Source: Proteromonas lacertae
Taxonomy: Eukaryota; Sar; Bigyra; Opalinata; Proteromonadidae
Length of the DNA: 64,000 nt
Reading direction: 5' to 3'
Assembly (NCBI GenBank): GCA_002245135.1
Contig: NGBS01001161.1
Location: 124,001-188,000, forward strand
Shown: piece by piece, positions 37,301-51,600 of the stretch
Position numbering within the stretch: the first letter of the stretch is position 1
Layout of the letters: each line of letters begins with the position of its first letter
Notes under the pieces: generated by a model
The model's input: the letters and a program-made list of their open reading frames with translations, nothing else
Told to the model about the DNA's origin: nothing
Databases searched by the model: none
Position numbers and translations under genes: made by a program

Positions 37301-40300
37301 ACTGTAGAAGTGTGGGAAAAGAAGTTGAATTTATTGAGTGATACATTGGATGAATGGGTTACTTGTCAAAGAAATTGGATGTATTTAGAAACAATATTTG
37401 GTGCTGAAGATATTCAAAAACAATTACCTCAAGAAACATCACAATTTCAGGTAGTTGATAAAACATGGCATGAAATTATGAGAAAAGTAAGAAATCATTC
37501 ATTGGTTTTGAATTGTATTGAAGGTAAAGTAGGTAAAGGAAATGAATTATTAGAAAAATTCAAAAAATGTAATGAAATACAAGAAAGAGTATTGAAATCA
37601 TTAGAAGATTACTTAGAAACAAAGAGAAGTGGTTTCCCAAGATTCTATTTCTTATCTAATGATGAATTATTGGGCATTTTATCACAAACAAGAGAACCAA
37701 GAGCTGTACAACCACATTTACGTAAGTGTTTTGATAATATTGCATCTATTGATTTTGGGGATGATCCTAAATCCAATGAGATGTTGGCAATGATCAGTGG
37801 TGAAGGTGAAGTAGTTCAGTTTAGTAGTCCAGTGAAAGCTGAAGGTAATGTTGAATCATGGTTGACTAGAGTTGAAGAAATGATGAGAGTTACGTTGTAT
37901 GATCAAACTAAGCTTGCTGTTCAAGAATATCCATCTTATGAACAAGCCATTGATCGAGCTGAGTGGTTATTTAAATATGCTTCTGGTTGTGTATTAACAG
38001 TAGATCAAATTATGTGGTGCAAAAACTGTACTGAAGCTATCTTAAAAGTGCAAAATAATGAGAATAAAAATGCAATTCAAGATTTCTATGATTATTCCTG
38101 TAGACAGATTGAAAAGATGGTAGAATTAGTAAGAGGAGAATTAACCAAGTTACAAAGAGAATTAATGGGATCATTGGTTATTATAGATGTACATGCAAGA
38201 GATAGTGTAATGAGTATGGTCAAAAAGAATGTTAATAATTTGAATGATTTTGAATGGACTAAAAGATTAAGATATTACTGGGATGCTGATGTTGATAATT
38301 GTATTGTAAGACAAACTAATACTAAATTCCCCTATGGATATGAATATTTAGGTAATACTACTCGTTTAGTTATTACTCCACTTACTGATCAATGTTATAT
38401 GACTCTTACTGGTGCATTGAACTTAAGATTTGGTGGAGCACCAGAAGGACCAGCTGGAACAGGTAAAACTGAATCAGTGAAAGATTTAGGTAAAGCATTA
38501 GCAAGACAAGTTGTTGTATTTAATTGTTCTGATGGTTTAGATTATAAAATTATGGGTAGATTTTTCAGTGGTTTAGCTCAAGCTGGTGCATGGGCTTGTT
38601 TTGATGAGTTTAATAGAATTGATATTGAAGTATTGTCAGTGATTGCACAACAAATATTGACCATTCAACAAGCTATTATCAAAGATCAAAGTCCATTTGA
38701 ATTTGAAGGTAAAGAAATCCCATTAAATCAAAACTTTGGTGTATTTATTACAATGAATCCTGGTTATGCTGGTCGTACTGAATTACCTGATAACTTAAAA
38801 GCATTATTTAGACCAGTCGCTATGATGGTACCTGATTATCGTTTAATTGCAGAAATTTCACTATTCTCCTTCGGTTTTACAAATGCTACACCATTAGCCA
38901 ATAAGATGGTACAATTATACAAATTATCTAGTGAACAATTATCAAAACAAGATCATTATGATTTTGGTATGAGAGCTGTAAAGTCTGTATTAGTAGCAGC
39001 AGGTCAATTGAAGAGAAAAGAGCCTGATATGAATGAAGATATCTTATTGATTAGAGCTATGAGAGATTCAAATGTGCCAAAGTTCTTATCCCATGATTTA
39101 CCATTATTTATGGGTATTATTAAGGATTTATTCCCTGGTATTGAAGTACCATATGTTGATTATGGTAAATTGCAAGAAGCAGTAGAGAATCAATTAGATA
39201 AAGCTAATTTACAGAAAGTAGATTCCTATATTACAAAAGTTATTCAAATCCATGAAACACAATTAATTAGACATGGTATGATGGTAGTAGGTGAAGCTGG
39301 TTGTGGTAAAACTACAGCTTTAATGATATTAGCAAATGCATTAACACAATTAAAGAAAGAAGGCATAGTTGATAAAGATGAAATGTATCAAATATGTTTT
39401 AGATATATATTAAATCCAAAAGCTATTACAATGGGTGAATTATATGGTGAATTTAACTTGTTAACTCAAGAATGGCATGATGGTTTAGTTGCTAAATTAG
39501 TAAGAAAAGCAATTGAAGATACAAGTCCAAATAGAAAATGGATTGTATTTGATGGACCAGTAGATGCATTATGGATTGAAAATATGAATACTGTCTTAGA
39601 TGATAATAAAACATTATGTCTAGCAAATTCAGAACGTATTAGATTATCATCCGCTATGCATATGGTATTTGAAGTAGAAGATTTAGCTGTAGCTTCACCA
39701 GCAACTGTTAGTCGATGTGGTATGGTATATATGCAACAATTACATGTTGGTGTAATGTCTTTAGTTGAATCATGGTGTAATGAGATGAGACCTTTATTAC
39801 CAGATCATATAATGGAGATTAGACAATGGTTGTATAATAATGTAACACAGACTATAGCCTATATTCATGCAAATTGTGTACAGAAGATTGAAGCTAAAGA
39901 TATGAACTTAGTAAAAGGTTTATTGAATTTGTTAAAGTGTTTCTATCATAAAGATTACAATATTGATCCATCTACTAATCCATTCTCAGGTAAATTGATG
40001 GAATATATGTTTGCATTTTCATGTGTTTGGTCATTTGGTGCAAATCTAGATGATAATTCAAGACCAAGATTTGATACATTTATAAGAGCACAATTCCCAT
40101 TCTTAGAAGAGATTCATGATGTTTATGACTTTTGCGTTGATACAGAAAGATGTGAATTAGCATCTTGGGAGATTAAGCAGAAAGAATTTGAATTTAGTTT
40201 AAATACACCCTATTTCAATATATTAGTACCAACAAGTGATACTACAAGAGGTAGATTCTTATTAAAAGCATTATTAACACGAGGATATCATGTATTAGTA

Positions 40301-43300
40301 ATGGGAGAAACTGGTGTAGGTAAATCTGTCATTGTTCAAGATTTATTAAATGAATTGAATTTAGATGATAATTGGTGTAGTGATGTAGTTAACTTCTCAG
40401 CTCAAACATCTAGTCACAATTTACAAGAAGTGTTTGAAACTAAATTAGAAAAGAAGAGAAAGACATTATTAGGACCTCCAGGTAGTAAGAAGATGGTTAT
40501 ATTTATTGATGATTTGAATATGCCTCAATTAGATACTTATGGAGCTCAACCACCTTGTGAATTATTAAGACAAGTATTAGATATGAAGGGATTGTATGAT
40601 TTAAAGAAATTGTTCTTTAAGAATATCTCAGGTGTATCATTTGTTTCTGCTTGTGCACCTCCTGGTGGTGGTAGAAATAAAGTAACTAACAGATTAATCC
40701 GTCATTTCCATATGATTTGGTTTACTCAATTATCAGAAACATCTATGCATAAGATATTCCAATCAATATTTGAAGGATTCTTAAATGCACAAATGCCTGA
40801 TTATGTCAGTGTAGCTGAGCCAATTGTCAATGCATCAATACAAATATATCAACAAGTACAACGAGAGATGCTTCCAACTCCATCTAAATCACATTATACA
40901 TTCAATCTTCGTGATTTATCTAAAGTATTCCAAGGTATGTTGATGATAGATGGAAAATTACCAGAAGTTGATGCATTAAAGAGATTATGGATTCATGAAG
41001 AGTCAAGAGTATTTAGAGATCGATTAACTAATGATAAAGATAGATCACAATTTGATTATATGTTATCACACATGTTAAAGAGTCAATTAGACACAGATTG
41101 GAAACCTGACAGTTTCAATCAAATATTATTTGGTAATTATTTAGAACCAGAAGAAAAACCTTATCAGGAAATTACTATATTCTCTGATTTACCAATGTTA
41201 ATGACTGATTATTTAGAAGAATATAATATTAATCATAGTAATCAAATGCATTTAGTATTCTTCACTGATGCTATTATTCATTTGTCAAGAGTCTGTCGTA
41301 TATTATGTCAACCAAGAGGTAATGCTTTGTTAGTTGGTGTAGGTGGTAGTGGTAGAAAATCATTGACAAGATTAGCTGGTGAAATCTGTGGTTATCAGTG
41401 TTTTACAGTAGAGATTACTAGAACATATGGTGCAGCTGAATGGCATGAAGATATTAAGAAAGCATTAATGACAGCTGGTACTAAGAATAAACCAGTAGTA
41501 TTCTTATTCAGTGATACACAGATTGTATTAGAATCATTCTTAGAAGATATTAATAACTTATTGAATTCAGGTGATGTTCCAAATCTATATGAAGTAGATG
41601 AAATGGAAAATATTGTGAATGAAGTAAGACCATTGGCTAAAGAAGCAGGTAAAGTAGAAACAAGAGATGTTATTATTGGACATTACATTCAATTAGTTCG
41701 AGAGAATTTACATATTGTGTTAACCTTCTCTCCAATTGGTGATTCATTTAGAAGTAGATGTCGTCAATTCCCATCATTAGTTAATACTTGTACAATTGAT
41801 TGGTATGATCCTTGGCCAGAAGAAGCTTTATTCAGTGTTGCTAATAGATTCTTAAGTCAAAATGATGATTTAGGCATTGGTAATGTTGTACAACAATTAT
41901 GTAAAGCTTGTGTGTATATTCATAAATCAGTAGAACAGAAAACAAAGGAATATTTAGAACAGTTAGGTAGACATAATTATACAACACCAACATCCTATTT
42001 AGAGTTGATATTGTTATACATTGAAGTACTTAGAAAACAAAGAGAATCAGTATCTGAAAAGATTAGTAGATATCAAGGTGGTTTGCAGAAATTACAAGAA
42101 ACTGAAGCTATGGTTGAAGGTTTACAACAAGATTTAACAGCTTTAAAACCAATTTTAGAAAAAGCATCTAAAGATACTGATGAATTGTTGAAACAACTAT
42201 CAGTAGATCAAAAAGTAGCAGATGAAGCTAAAGAGAGAGCTAAAAAAGAAGAAGCTGATTGTGCAGAAATGACTAAGAAAGTACAAGTAATGAAAGATGA
42301 ATGTCAATTAGATTTAGATGAAGCTATGCCTGCATATTATTCAGCTATTAAATCTTTAGATTCATTAGATAAAAAGCATTTACAAGAATTGAAATCATTC
42401 ACAAAACCACCAGAAAAGGTGCAAAAAGTCATGGAATCTGTCTGTATATTATTACAGAAGGATACTGATTGGGCAAGTGCTAAGAAACTGTTAGGTGAAT
42501 TTGATTTATTAGATCAATTGAAGAATTATGAAAAAGATACCAAGAATTACACCAAAGATGATGCAACAATTACAGAAATATGTTAAAGATCCATTATTAG
42601 AACCAAATGCAATGAAGGAAGTATCAATAGCAGCTACTAGTTTAACAATGTGGGTAAGAGCAATGGATGTTTATTACAGAGTTGCTAGAAATATTGCACC
42701 AAAGAGAGAAAAATTACAACAAGCTGAAAATGAATTAAATAAAGCTCAAACTCAATTACAAACAAAACAACAACAATTAGCTGTTATTGAAGGTAGAGTT
42801 AAAGAATTGAAGAATAGATATGAAATGTCATTACAAAAGAAAGATGATTTAGAAAATCAAAGTGCACAGACTCAAGCTCGATTGATCAGAGCAGAGAAAT
42901 TGATTGGTGGTTTAGGTGATGAAAAAGGAAGATGGAAACAATCATTAGTTGATTTATCAGGTGATATGGATAATTTGATAGGTAATATTATGTTAGCAGC
43001 TGGTTGTATTGCATATTCAGGTCCATTTACTGCTGAATTTAGAAATGATATGGCTAAAGATTGGATACAGAAATGTATAAGATTGAATCTACCAGTTGAT
43101 CCATTATTTACCACATCAAGAATCTTAGGTGATCCTGTCAAGATAAGAGAATGGAATATTTGGGGTTTACCTGCTGATGATTTCAGTACAGAGAATGGTA
43201 TATTTGCAGCAATGGCTAGAAGATGGCCATTAATGATCGATCCACAATCTCAAGCTAATCGATGGATAAAGAATATGGAAAATGATAAGAAATTACAAAT

Positions 43301-46300
43301 AATGAAATTAGGTGATAGTGGATTTGTAAGGACATTAGAAAATTCAATTAGATTAGGTTTCCCAGCATTAATTGAGAATGTAGAAGAAGAATTAGATCCA
43401 GTATTAGAACCAGTATTATTGAAACAAATATTCAAGAAAGGCGGACAATGGTTATTACATTTAGGTGATTCTGATATTCCCTACAGTAATGATTTCAAAT
43501 TATATATTACAACTAAACTATCAAATCCACATTACATGCCTGAAGTATGTATTAAAGTCACTATTATTAACTTCACTGTCACAATGAAAGGTTTAGAAGA
43601 TCAATTGTTAGTAGATGTTGTAAGAGAAGAACGTCCTGATTTAGAAGAGAAGAAAGATCAATTGATTGTCTCAATATCTAATGATAAAAAACAATTAAAA
43701 GGTATTGAAGATAAGATTTTAGATATGTTAAAGAATTCAACAGGTAATATATTAGATGATGAAGAATTGATTGATAATTTAGGTCAATCAAAGACAACCA
43801 GTCAAGCAATATCTCAGCGTATGGCTGAAGCTGAATCAACAACAAAGGAAATTAATGAAACAAGAGAATTATATAGACCAGTAGCAACTAGAGGTTCAAT
43901 ATTATATTTCGTCTTAACTGATATGGCTAATGTAGATCCTATGTACCAATACAGTTTACAGTATTTCACAAAGTTGTATGTGAAGAGAATTCAAATGAGT
44001 GAGAAATCGGATGAATTAGAGACAAGATTACAGATATTAATTGATGATATTACCTATAATATATTCTTAAATATTAGTAGAGGTTTGTTTGAAAAAGATA
44101 AGTTATTATTCTCATTCTTAATTGGTATGAAGATATTATTATATAATAAGAAAGTATCTGACGCTGAATGGATGTATTTTGTGTTAGGTTGTGAAATTAA
44201 AGAAACTACACCAATACCAACACATTTAGATTGGGTAAATCAAAGAATATGGTGTAATATACAATATTTAAGTCAATTTGAAGCATTTAAAGAATTGCCA
44301 GATCAAATCACAAACCATCCACATGCTTGGCTTGAGTATTTTCAAAATAAATCACCTCATACTGCCAAATTACCAAAACCATTTGAAAAGAAATTAACAA
44401 ATTTCCAAAAGATGTTAGTATTAAAAGCTTTACATCCTGAAAAGATCATATTTGCAACAGGTGAATTTGTAGAAAAAGAAATGGGTAAAAAATATAGAGA
44501 AACACCACCATTAAATCTAGAAGAAGCTTGGACAGATTCAGCCAAAGACACTCCGCTTATATTCGTATTATCTCCAGGTGCAGATCCAATAGATTATCTA
44601 TTAAAATTAGCAAAAGAAAAGAAGAAAGATACTGGCATGAAGATTATATCATTAGGTCAAGGACAAGGTAAAATAGCAGAACAATTGATGGAAGTAGCAA
44701 GAGAAGCAGGTGATTGGATATGTTTACAAAACTGTCATTTATCTATCAGTTGGTTACCACAATTAGAAAAGATATTAGAAACTTATAATTCGGTTTCTGA
44801 GTTAGAGAAAACACATGATCAATTTAGATTATGGTTAACTTCAATGCCTTCACCTAAATTCCCTGTAGCTATCTTACAAAGTGGTATTAAAATGACACAA
44901 GAACCACCCAAAGGATTAAGAGCCAATATTCAAAGAACATTTTATGATATTAATGAAAAAGAATATGAAAGTTGTACAAAACCAAGAGAGTATAAGAAAC
45001 TATTGTTTGGTTTAGCATTTTATCATGCTATTTGTCTAGAAAGACGTAAATTTGGTGCTATTGGATGGAATATTCCATATGGTTGGATGAATTCTGATTT
45101 AAAGACTGGTATGATGCAAGTAAAGATGTATTTAGAAGAACAACCTGATGTACCTTATGAAACATTGAATGCTGTAGTTGGTGATATTTCATATGGTGGA
45201 AGAGTAACAGATGCTTGGGATAAACGAACTAATATTTGTATATTGAGAAAATATTTCACACCAGAAATAATGGATGATGAATATAAGTTTAGTGAAAGCG
45301 GTGTATATTATGCACCACCAGAAGGTGATATTAGTAGTGTTCGATCTTATATTGAAAGTTTTCCTGTTATTGATAATCCAGAGACATTTGGTTTACATGA
45401 AAATGCTGATATTACATTCCAAGAAAAAGAAACAAAGACATTGTTAGAAAGTATTGTTTCAATATTGCCAAGAAGTGGTGGTAGTGGAGGTAGTGATGGT
45501 AAATCACAAGATGAAACAGCCTTAGAATTAGCAATTAACATTGAAAGTAATTTACCAGAACCATTTAAGAAAGATGACGCAAATCCACAGACATTTGAAA
45601 CCATTGCTGATGGTACAGTCAATTCATTAGGTGTATTTTGTGAACAAGAGATGGTAAGATTTAATAAACTAACAGCAGTAATGAAAGAAAGTTTAGCAAC
45701 ACTACAGAAAGCTATTAAAGGTATTGTAGTTATGTCAAGTCAATTAGAAGATGTTTATAATTGTTTCTTATTTAAGAAAGTTCCACAACAGTGGGAAAAT
45801 GCTGGTTATCCATCTTTGAAACCATTAGGTAGTTGGATTCAAGATTTATATGCTCGTTTAGCGTTTATTAAACAATGGTTAGTAGAAGGTCCAAGAATAT
45901 CCTATTGGATAAGTGGCTTCTTCTTCCCACAAGGTTTTATAACTGGTATGTTACAAGTACATAGTAGAAAAACACATATTGCAATTGATACATTGAAGAT
46001 TATGACCTTAGTAAAGAGAGAAACACCTGAAGAGATGACAGAAGCACCACAGAATGGTGTTTATATTCATGGTTTATATATGCAAGGTGCTAGATGGAAT
46101 AAAGATACAGATTTGATGGATGAATGTGAACCTGGTGTTTTGTTTGATTATTTACCTTGTATTCATTTAGAACCAGTTGAAGAAAAGGATTATAGGAATG
46201 ATAATACTTACAATTGTCCTGTTTATAAGACATCAGTTAGAGCTGGTACATTATCAACAACTGGTCATAGTACAAACTTTATATTGCCATTAGATTTAAA

Positions 46301-46367
46301 AACAACACAAACTCAAGATCATTGGGTTAGAAGAGGTGTTGCTTTATTATGTCAATTGGATGATTAA
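34308..46367 (+). CDS. Axonemal dynein heavy chain, inner-arm single-headed type
   Basis: About 4000 residues. The start is a short exon (MNKKQSYI, ATG 34308) joined by a 31-nt intron (34332-34362) to AATREDLKDILPKKRLERAK. The tail runs to about 38200. Then come the AAA+ motor P-loops: AAA1 GPAGTGKTE (38450), AAA2 GEAGCGKTT (39293), AAA3 GETGVGKS (40310), AAA4 GVGGSGRKS (41337); next the coiled-coil stalk with microtubule-binding tip (42000-43000), AAA5-6 and the C-terminal domain ending DHWVRRGVALLCQLDD. The short tail and total length match DNAH3/DNAH7/DNAH12-type inner-arm chains. Two frame breaks: near 34424 an A4 run that should be A3 (AKVPPVP), and near 42540 GATACCAAG where one C removed gives DTRITPKMMQQLQKYV, the conserved stalk sequence. 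Beyond exon 1 there are no introns in 12 kb. Confidence 0.96.
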
Positions 46368-46776
46368 GAATTTTAAATTTAAATTATTAATATTTTTATT
46401 TTATTGTTTATTATAGTAGTATTGTTTGTTTCATTTTGAGTTGTTAAAATAATATATAAGGTTGAATAACCAAATTCATACAAAAAAAAGTAAAGTACTC
46501 TGAGAAACCTACATAAATTAATCACATAATCTTAATGGATATATAATACTCTCCATATATGCAGTATATCGAGAATAGAATAACAAAAAAGAAACTTGGT
46601 GCGAAAAAACTACACATGTGGAGCTTATTATATACTTAATATTCTATTTAATTACGCCCTGAGGCTTATTTATATATAGAATTCATAATTAATTCAGAAC
46701 GAAATTGAATTGGATTTTATTTTTAGAATCTGTTTTTGATGTATGGCTTATGATTATTTTGCATGATATAGAAAAC
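46368..46776. other. Intergenic, no gene seen
   Basis: About 410 nt between dynein and the deacetylase gene. The part 46590-46670 is slightly less AT-rich (for example acgccctgaggct) than its surroundings, but I cannot fold or match it to a known RNA. Confidence 0.4.
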
Positions 46777-48116
46777 ATGAGTTCAACTGCTGGTCAGACT
46801 CTTCCAAATGCTACTACAGGCTCTAGTACCATTTACAGAATAATCAACTGTAGATTAGTGATGGATCATAAAGTATTTATTCTCATTAATTATAATTTTA
46901 GTTTGTAAAAAAAGATTTGTGGTATAGCAATGGTAAAATTATTAATGAACAAGATTTCTTCTTCAAAGCTTCAAAAGACCCAAAGATTTATCAAGATGTA
47001 TTACAAGAATTTATATAATTCTGATAGATAACAGAAATTGATGCTGAAGGAGGTATAGTTTGCGCTGGCTTTATTGATATTCAAATCAATGGTTGCTTTG
47101 GTGTAGATTGGGCAGATCCAGAATTGACAGAAGAAGCATATCAACAATCAGTTCATCACTTATTTGAACATGGTTGTACAGCATTATGTCCAACAATGGT
47201 TACTTCAGCCACAACCACATACGAAAAAGTATTACCCATATTACGTCCACGTCAAGGTACACCAGAATGGGGTCCAAACATTTTGGGTGCTCATGTAGAA
47301 GGTCCATTCATGAATCCAAAGCAAAAAGGTGCTCATAATCCAAATTTATTGAGAGAACCAGAAGAAGGTATTAAAACTGTTCATGCTATGTATGGAAGTG
47401 GAATAAAGAATGTTAAATGGATTACAATGGCTCCTGAGTTAAAAGGTGCTCAATTAGCCATTCCAGAATTAAGAAAATTAGGAATTTTAGTTTCCTGTGG
47501 TCATACTGATGCTAGAATCAAGGATATGGAAGATGCTATGGATAATGGTGCTTCCTTGATTACTCACTTATTTAATGCTATGACAGCTTTCCATCATAGA
47601 GATCCTGGTGTTATTGGTGCATTAGGATTTGAACCAGAAAAGAAAAAGAAAGTTCATTATGGTATTATTGTTGATGGTATTCACAGCCATCCACATTCAG
47701 TAAATATTGCATATCATACACATCCAGAAGGTTTAGTATTAGTTACTGATGCTTTAGCTAATATGGGCATGCCAGTAGGTCATGAGTGTAAATTAGGTCC
47801 AAATATTGTACAAGTTGTTCCAAATGTTGGTGGTATTATTCCAAATACCAATAAAGCTGTTGTAAAAGGAACGGATACATTAGGTGGATCTATTGTCTCG
47901 ATTATTGAATGTGTTAGAAATTTGATTTCTTTTACATCATGTGACCCTGCTATTGCTTTAGAATGTGCTTCACTTCATCCTGCTATTGCTATGGAAGTTT
48001 CTAATAGAAAAGGAAGCTTAAAACCAGGAATGGACGCTGATTTTGTTATTTTGACTAAGGACTTATATGTTAAACAAACATGGATTGATGGTAAATTGGC
48101 ATACAAACAGAACTAG
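46777..48116 (+). CDS. AMDHD2: N-acetylglucosamine-6-phosphate deacetylase
   Basis: Three exons, with introns of 29-30 nt at about 46876-46904 and 47000-47029, encode about 425 residues of the NagA/AMDHD2 amidohydrolase family, which converts GlcNAc-6-phosphate to glucosamine-6-phosphate in amino-sugar recycling. Landmarks: GFIDIQINGCFGVDW, the metal-site Glu in HVEGPFMNPKQKGAHN, SCGHTDARI, THLFNAMTAFHHRDPGVIGA, GIIVDGIHSHPH, the catalytic Asp in LVTDALANMG and the end KPGMDADFVIL. All motifs are present and the length is typical. The ATG at 46777 (MSSTAGQTLP) is chosen because the longer upstream frame has no similarity to the family. No signal peptide, so cytosolic. Confidence 0.95.
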
Positions 48117-48645
48117 ATTATTATTAAGTCATTAACTGTTATAGATTCTAAAAATGAATTAAATATGCTTTTTCTTCTTATATATAAAATGTATGTGTTT
48201 TGTAAAGGTTTAAAAACAATGTTTTTTTCTAGTAATTCTACTATAATGTTTTAGTTAAGAATTTAGAAAAATGAAAAGTATAAACTTAATAAAAGATGTA
48301 TATGTTTTAGTTTCGTTTGTTAATAATTAGTTATAAATATAAATCCTGTCTATTATTCTTATTCTTTATTAATCATGAATAAACATTATTGAAACAACAA
48401 CCTTATACGATTATTTTCATACTTAAAGTGAAATGTTCTGCTGAAATGGTGGAATTATATCACTTGTGTTAATATACGAAAATAAGAATGTTAATGAACA
48501 TATATAAAACAATATGCATGCGAAATATTTATTATAATACGATTTCATAAAATACACTATTATATTACACAGTATGATGTTAGAATAAAACGCTCATTTT
48601 ATTAAAGATTGTAACGGACAAAAATATTGATTTAATGAAACGAAA
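48117..48645. other. Intergenic, receptor promoter region
   Basis: About 530 AT-rich nt. It holds the 3' flank of the deacetylase gene and the promoter of the giant receptor. AACGG at 48613-48617 lies 29 nt before the receptor ATG. No other gene or RNA recognised. Confidence 0.45.
48613..48617 (-). promoter_or_regulatory. AACGG (CCGTT) core upstream of receptor
   Basis: The reverse-orientation form of the recurring CCGTT core, 29 nt before the ATG at 48646. Only five bases match, so this is the weakest member of the set. Confidence 0.25.
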
Positions 48646-51600
48646 ATGGTAATGTTTAAAAAATCTGCGTTATCTATAATAATTTTTATATTCACTCTTC
48701 ATGTAACATTATGCGCGAACATAACAAGAATATTTATGCATGAAGATAACCTACCAAGTCAAGTTGATAATATTATCTCGTTTGTGGAGAAAAAATACAA
48801 TATAGAGTTTATAGATGCGCCTGTGCATGATGTTACAAAAGCGACTTTGACAAAACAGATAAAAGCAGTAAGTGATGTTGGTAATGACACTATTTTCGCT
48901 TGGCTGCCTACTGTAAACGTCACATTATTGAATGAAATTGCCAAAAAATATAATGTGTTCGTTTGGAATGCTGTAGCATATCCTAATCAAGTTTGTTTGT
49001 CAAACGTAGTGCTTGGCTATGATATTGTTGCTTCAGCTCTTTTTAGTATATATTATATTTATATATTTTCAATGAATAGCAATTACAAGAAAGATAGACA
49101 AAATCGCATATGCTTCAGTATTATATGATGGTACAAACGAATATCAGAAGAGTTTTGTTGAAACTCTAAAGACTGTATTTAAATTTTTAAGAATAAAAAA
49201 TCCTATGTATTATGATAAATATACAACAAATATTATACCTGATGTATATAAAGCTGCAAATGATAATAATAAGAAATACGTTTTATATAGTTTATATTCT
49301 GAAAAAGTAATTAATGATTGGGCAAGTACAAGTCCTGCTGGAGAAGTTTATAAAGATAAAATCACATTAGTAAATTTGCCATTTAATGATCGTACAATAT
49401 TATATGGTAATGCTAAAAAAGAAGGTTCATTTTATCAATCTGAAAATACACAAATACCTGATGATTTTATTACTGCAATAAATACAGCATTGGCTACTAC
49501 TCTAGCTAATGCTGATTTCAGTCAAGAATCAATAATATTATTTGAATTTGTATCATTGTACTACACAATTGGTAAAGAATATTTTGAAGGCAATTATGAT
49601 AGTGGAAGTGATATTTTATTTAAAATATATGATGAAGATTACTATGAAGTCTACGGATTTAAATTTACTATTAATTTTGGCAATAGATTAATCTCTCCCA
49701 TTGAATCAGGAAGTTTTGATAGTACAAATGATATTGCTGATGTTGCTAAATTCCAAATGTCAACATTTGCTACTTATACTACAGTTGATGGATTACCAAA
49801 AGAGCAAATATGTAACCTACAAGTTAGTAAAGATTGGAGTAAACCTACTGTATATTATATTGCATTATTAACATATCAATATGGTATATATGGTAATGAA
49901 TATGCATCCTATGAGGTAGGAATAATTGATGCATTTAATGGAGCTATTAATAGAATTAATAAAGATGTATATATATATTAACATATTATATATTTATTAG
50001 AAACCAGTGTTAGGCACAGAAATTATACCAATATATGTTGATTTAACAGTAAATACAAGTCAAGTAGTTGAAGAATATCTTGATTTCCATAATAGATTCG
50101 ATATATTAGCCACATTTACAACAGCAGAAGTAGATGATATGAATAATTTCTTAACTGGAATAGGTAATCATGGAATTAATATATTATTAATTCATATCAT
50201 ACCAGAACCAGGTAACAGTTGTAGAAAAGATATTGTCTCAGGTCCAAGTGTCTATTCAATGTGGAAATTTGGTGTAAAAGAAATGTCTTTAAAAACACCA
50301 ACTAGTAGATTAATTATTATATCAGGTTTAACTCCATTTTCAATTAGTGCTGTTGATACAGTGTTGAGTATCACAAGTGATTCTGGATTATTTAATTATA
50401 TATATAATTATACTATGCAAGATGCTATTCGTGAACAAGCTGTAAATGCTTGTAATGCAATTTCATCGAAATGTGCATCAGAAAATGATATACCAAGTGG
50501 ATGTGTAGTTGTGAATTTACTGAATAGAAATTATCAAAATATATTCTTTAAGGTATATAAAGAAAATAATTTTGATCCTGATACTTATCCAGTAGTTACA
50601 TTTACATTAGATGAAGATATAATGGGAGATGATTGGACTAATGTATAATATATATTATATATTATTATTTATATTTATTTTGTATAGTATGATAAACAAT
50701 ATATTATCAGTTATTATATTGATGCTATAAATACAGAAGATGCTCAGAAATTTAGAGAAGATACTAATAATTCATCATCTACAGATATAAAATATTTTAC
50801 ATCCAATATGGCTGTAGCTTATTCAAGTATAGAAATATTTACAAATACAATTGAAATTGCAAGAGCTGTAGATAAAGATACAATTACTAAAATGATTGTT
50901 TATGCTCAAAGTGTTCAAGGTCCAGGTGGTAGTATAGAATGGAATGATCAAGGATATATTAATAGTCAATTACACTTGGGTAGAATTAATTCAACATCTA
51001 AAACTATAACAACAGAAATAGATTCATTGTATATTCAAGCTACTAATGCTTTCACTGATATAAGAATGAAATGTGATTGGTTGAATGGTATAACTAATAT
51101 ATATGATTATTACCAAACTGTTTTTTTGTATGTAACTGATGATTATTTTGCTGATTATTTAGATGATTATACTGATTATGCCAATATAATGGTGGATAAT
51201 TTCAATCAAGATGGAGGTATAAATGGTAGATTATTGCAGATGGTAATGAAAATATTTAATAGTATAGAAGAAATGGTTGATTATGTAACAGAAAGTGTAA
51301 ATAATGAGAATATTTTGGCATACTTTGGTACTAATACAAATGAACAAAGAGATGCTTTAGATGATATATTAGTGAAAGGTGAGAACTTGTTATTCAGTAT
51401 ACATCCAAGTGAAGGTGATAGTTGTTATCAGAATATTATTTTAGTTGGAAGATTTCCTAATCATTATGCCTCAGATGCTGCAATCAGTGCATATAAACGA
51501 TCTAGAAAAGGTGTAGTAGTATCTGTAAATCATACGTATTATATTATTGTTATTATTATATGAAATAGTTTTGCAATTAAAGTTGCTGATGCTTTCTATC

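Noticed and set aside
46590-46670. Possible small nuclear RNA in the gap after dynein
   Set aside because: Slightly higher GC, but I could not match it to U1-U6 motifs or build a convincing fold by eye.
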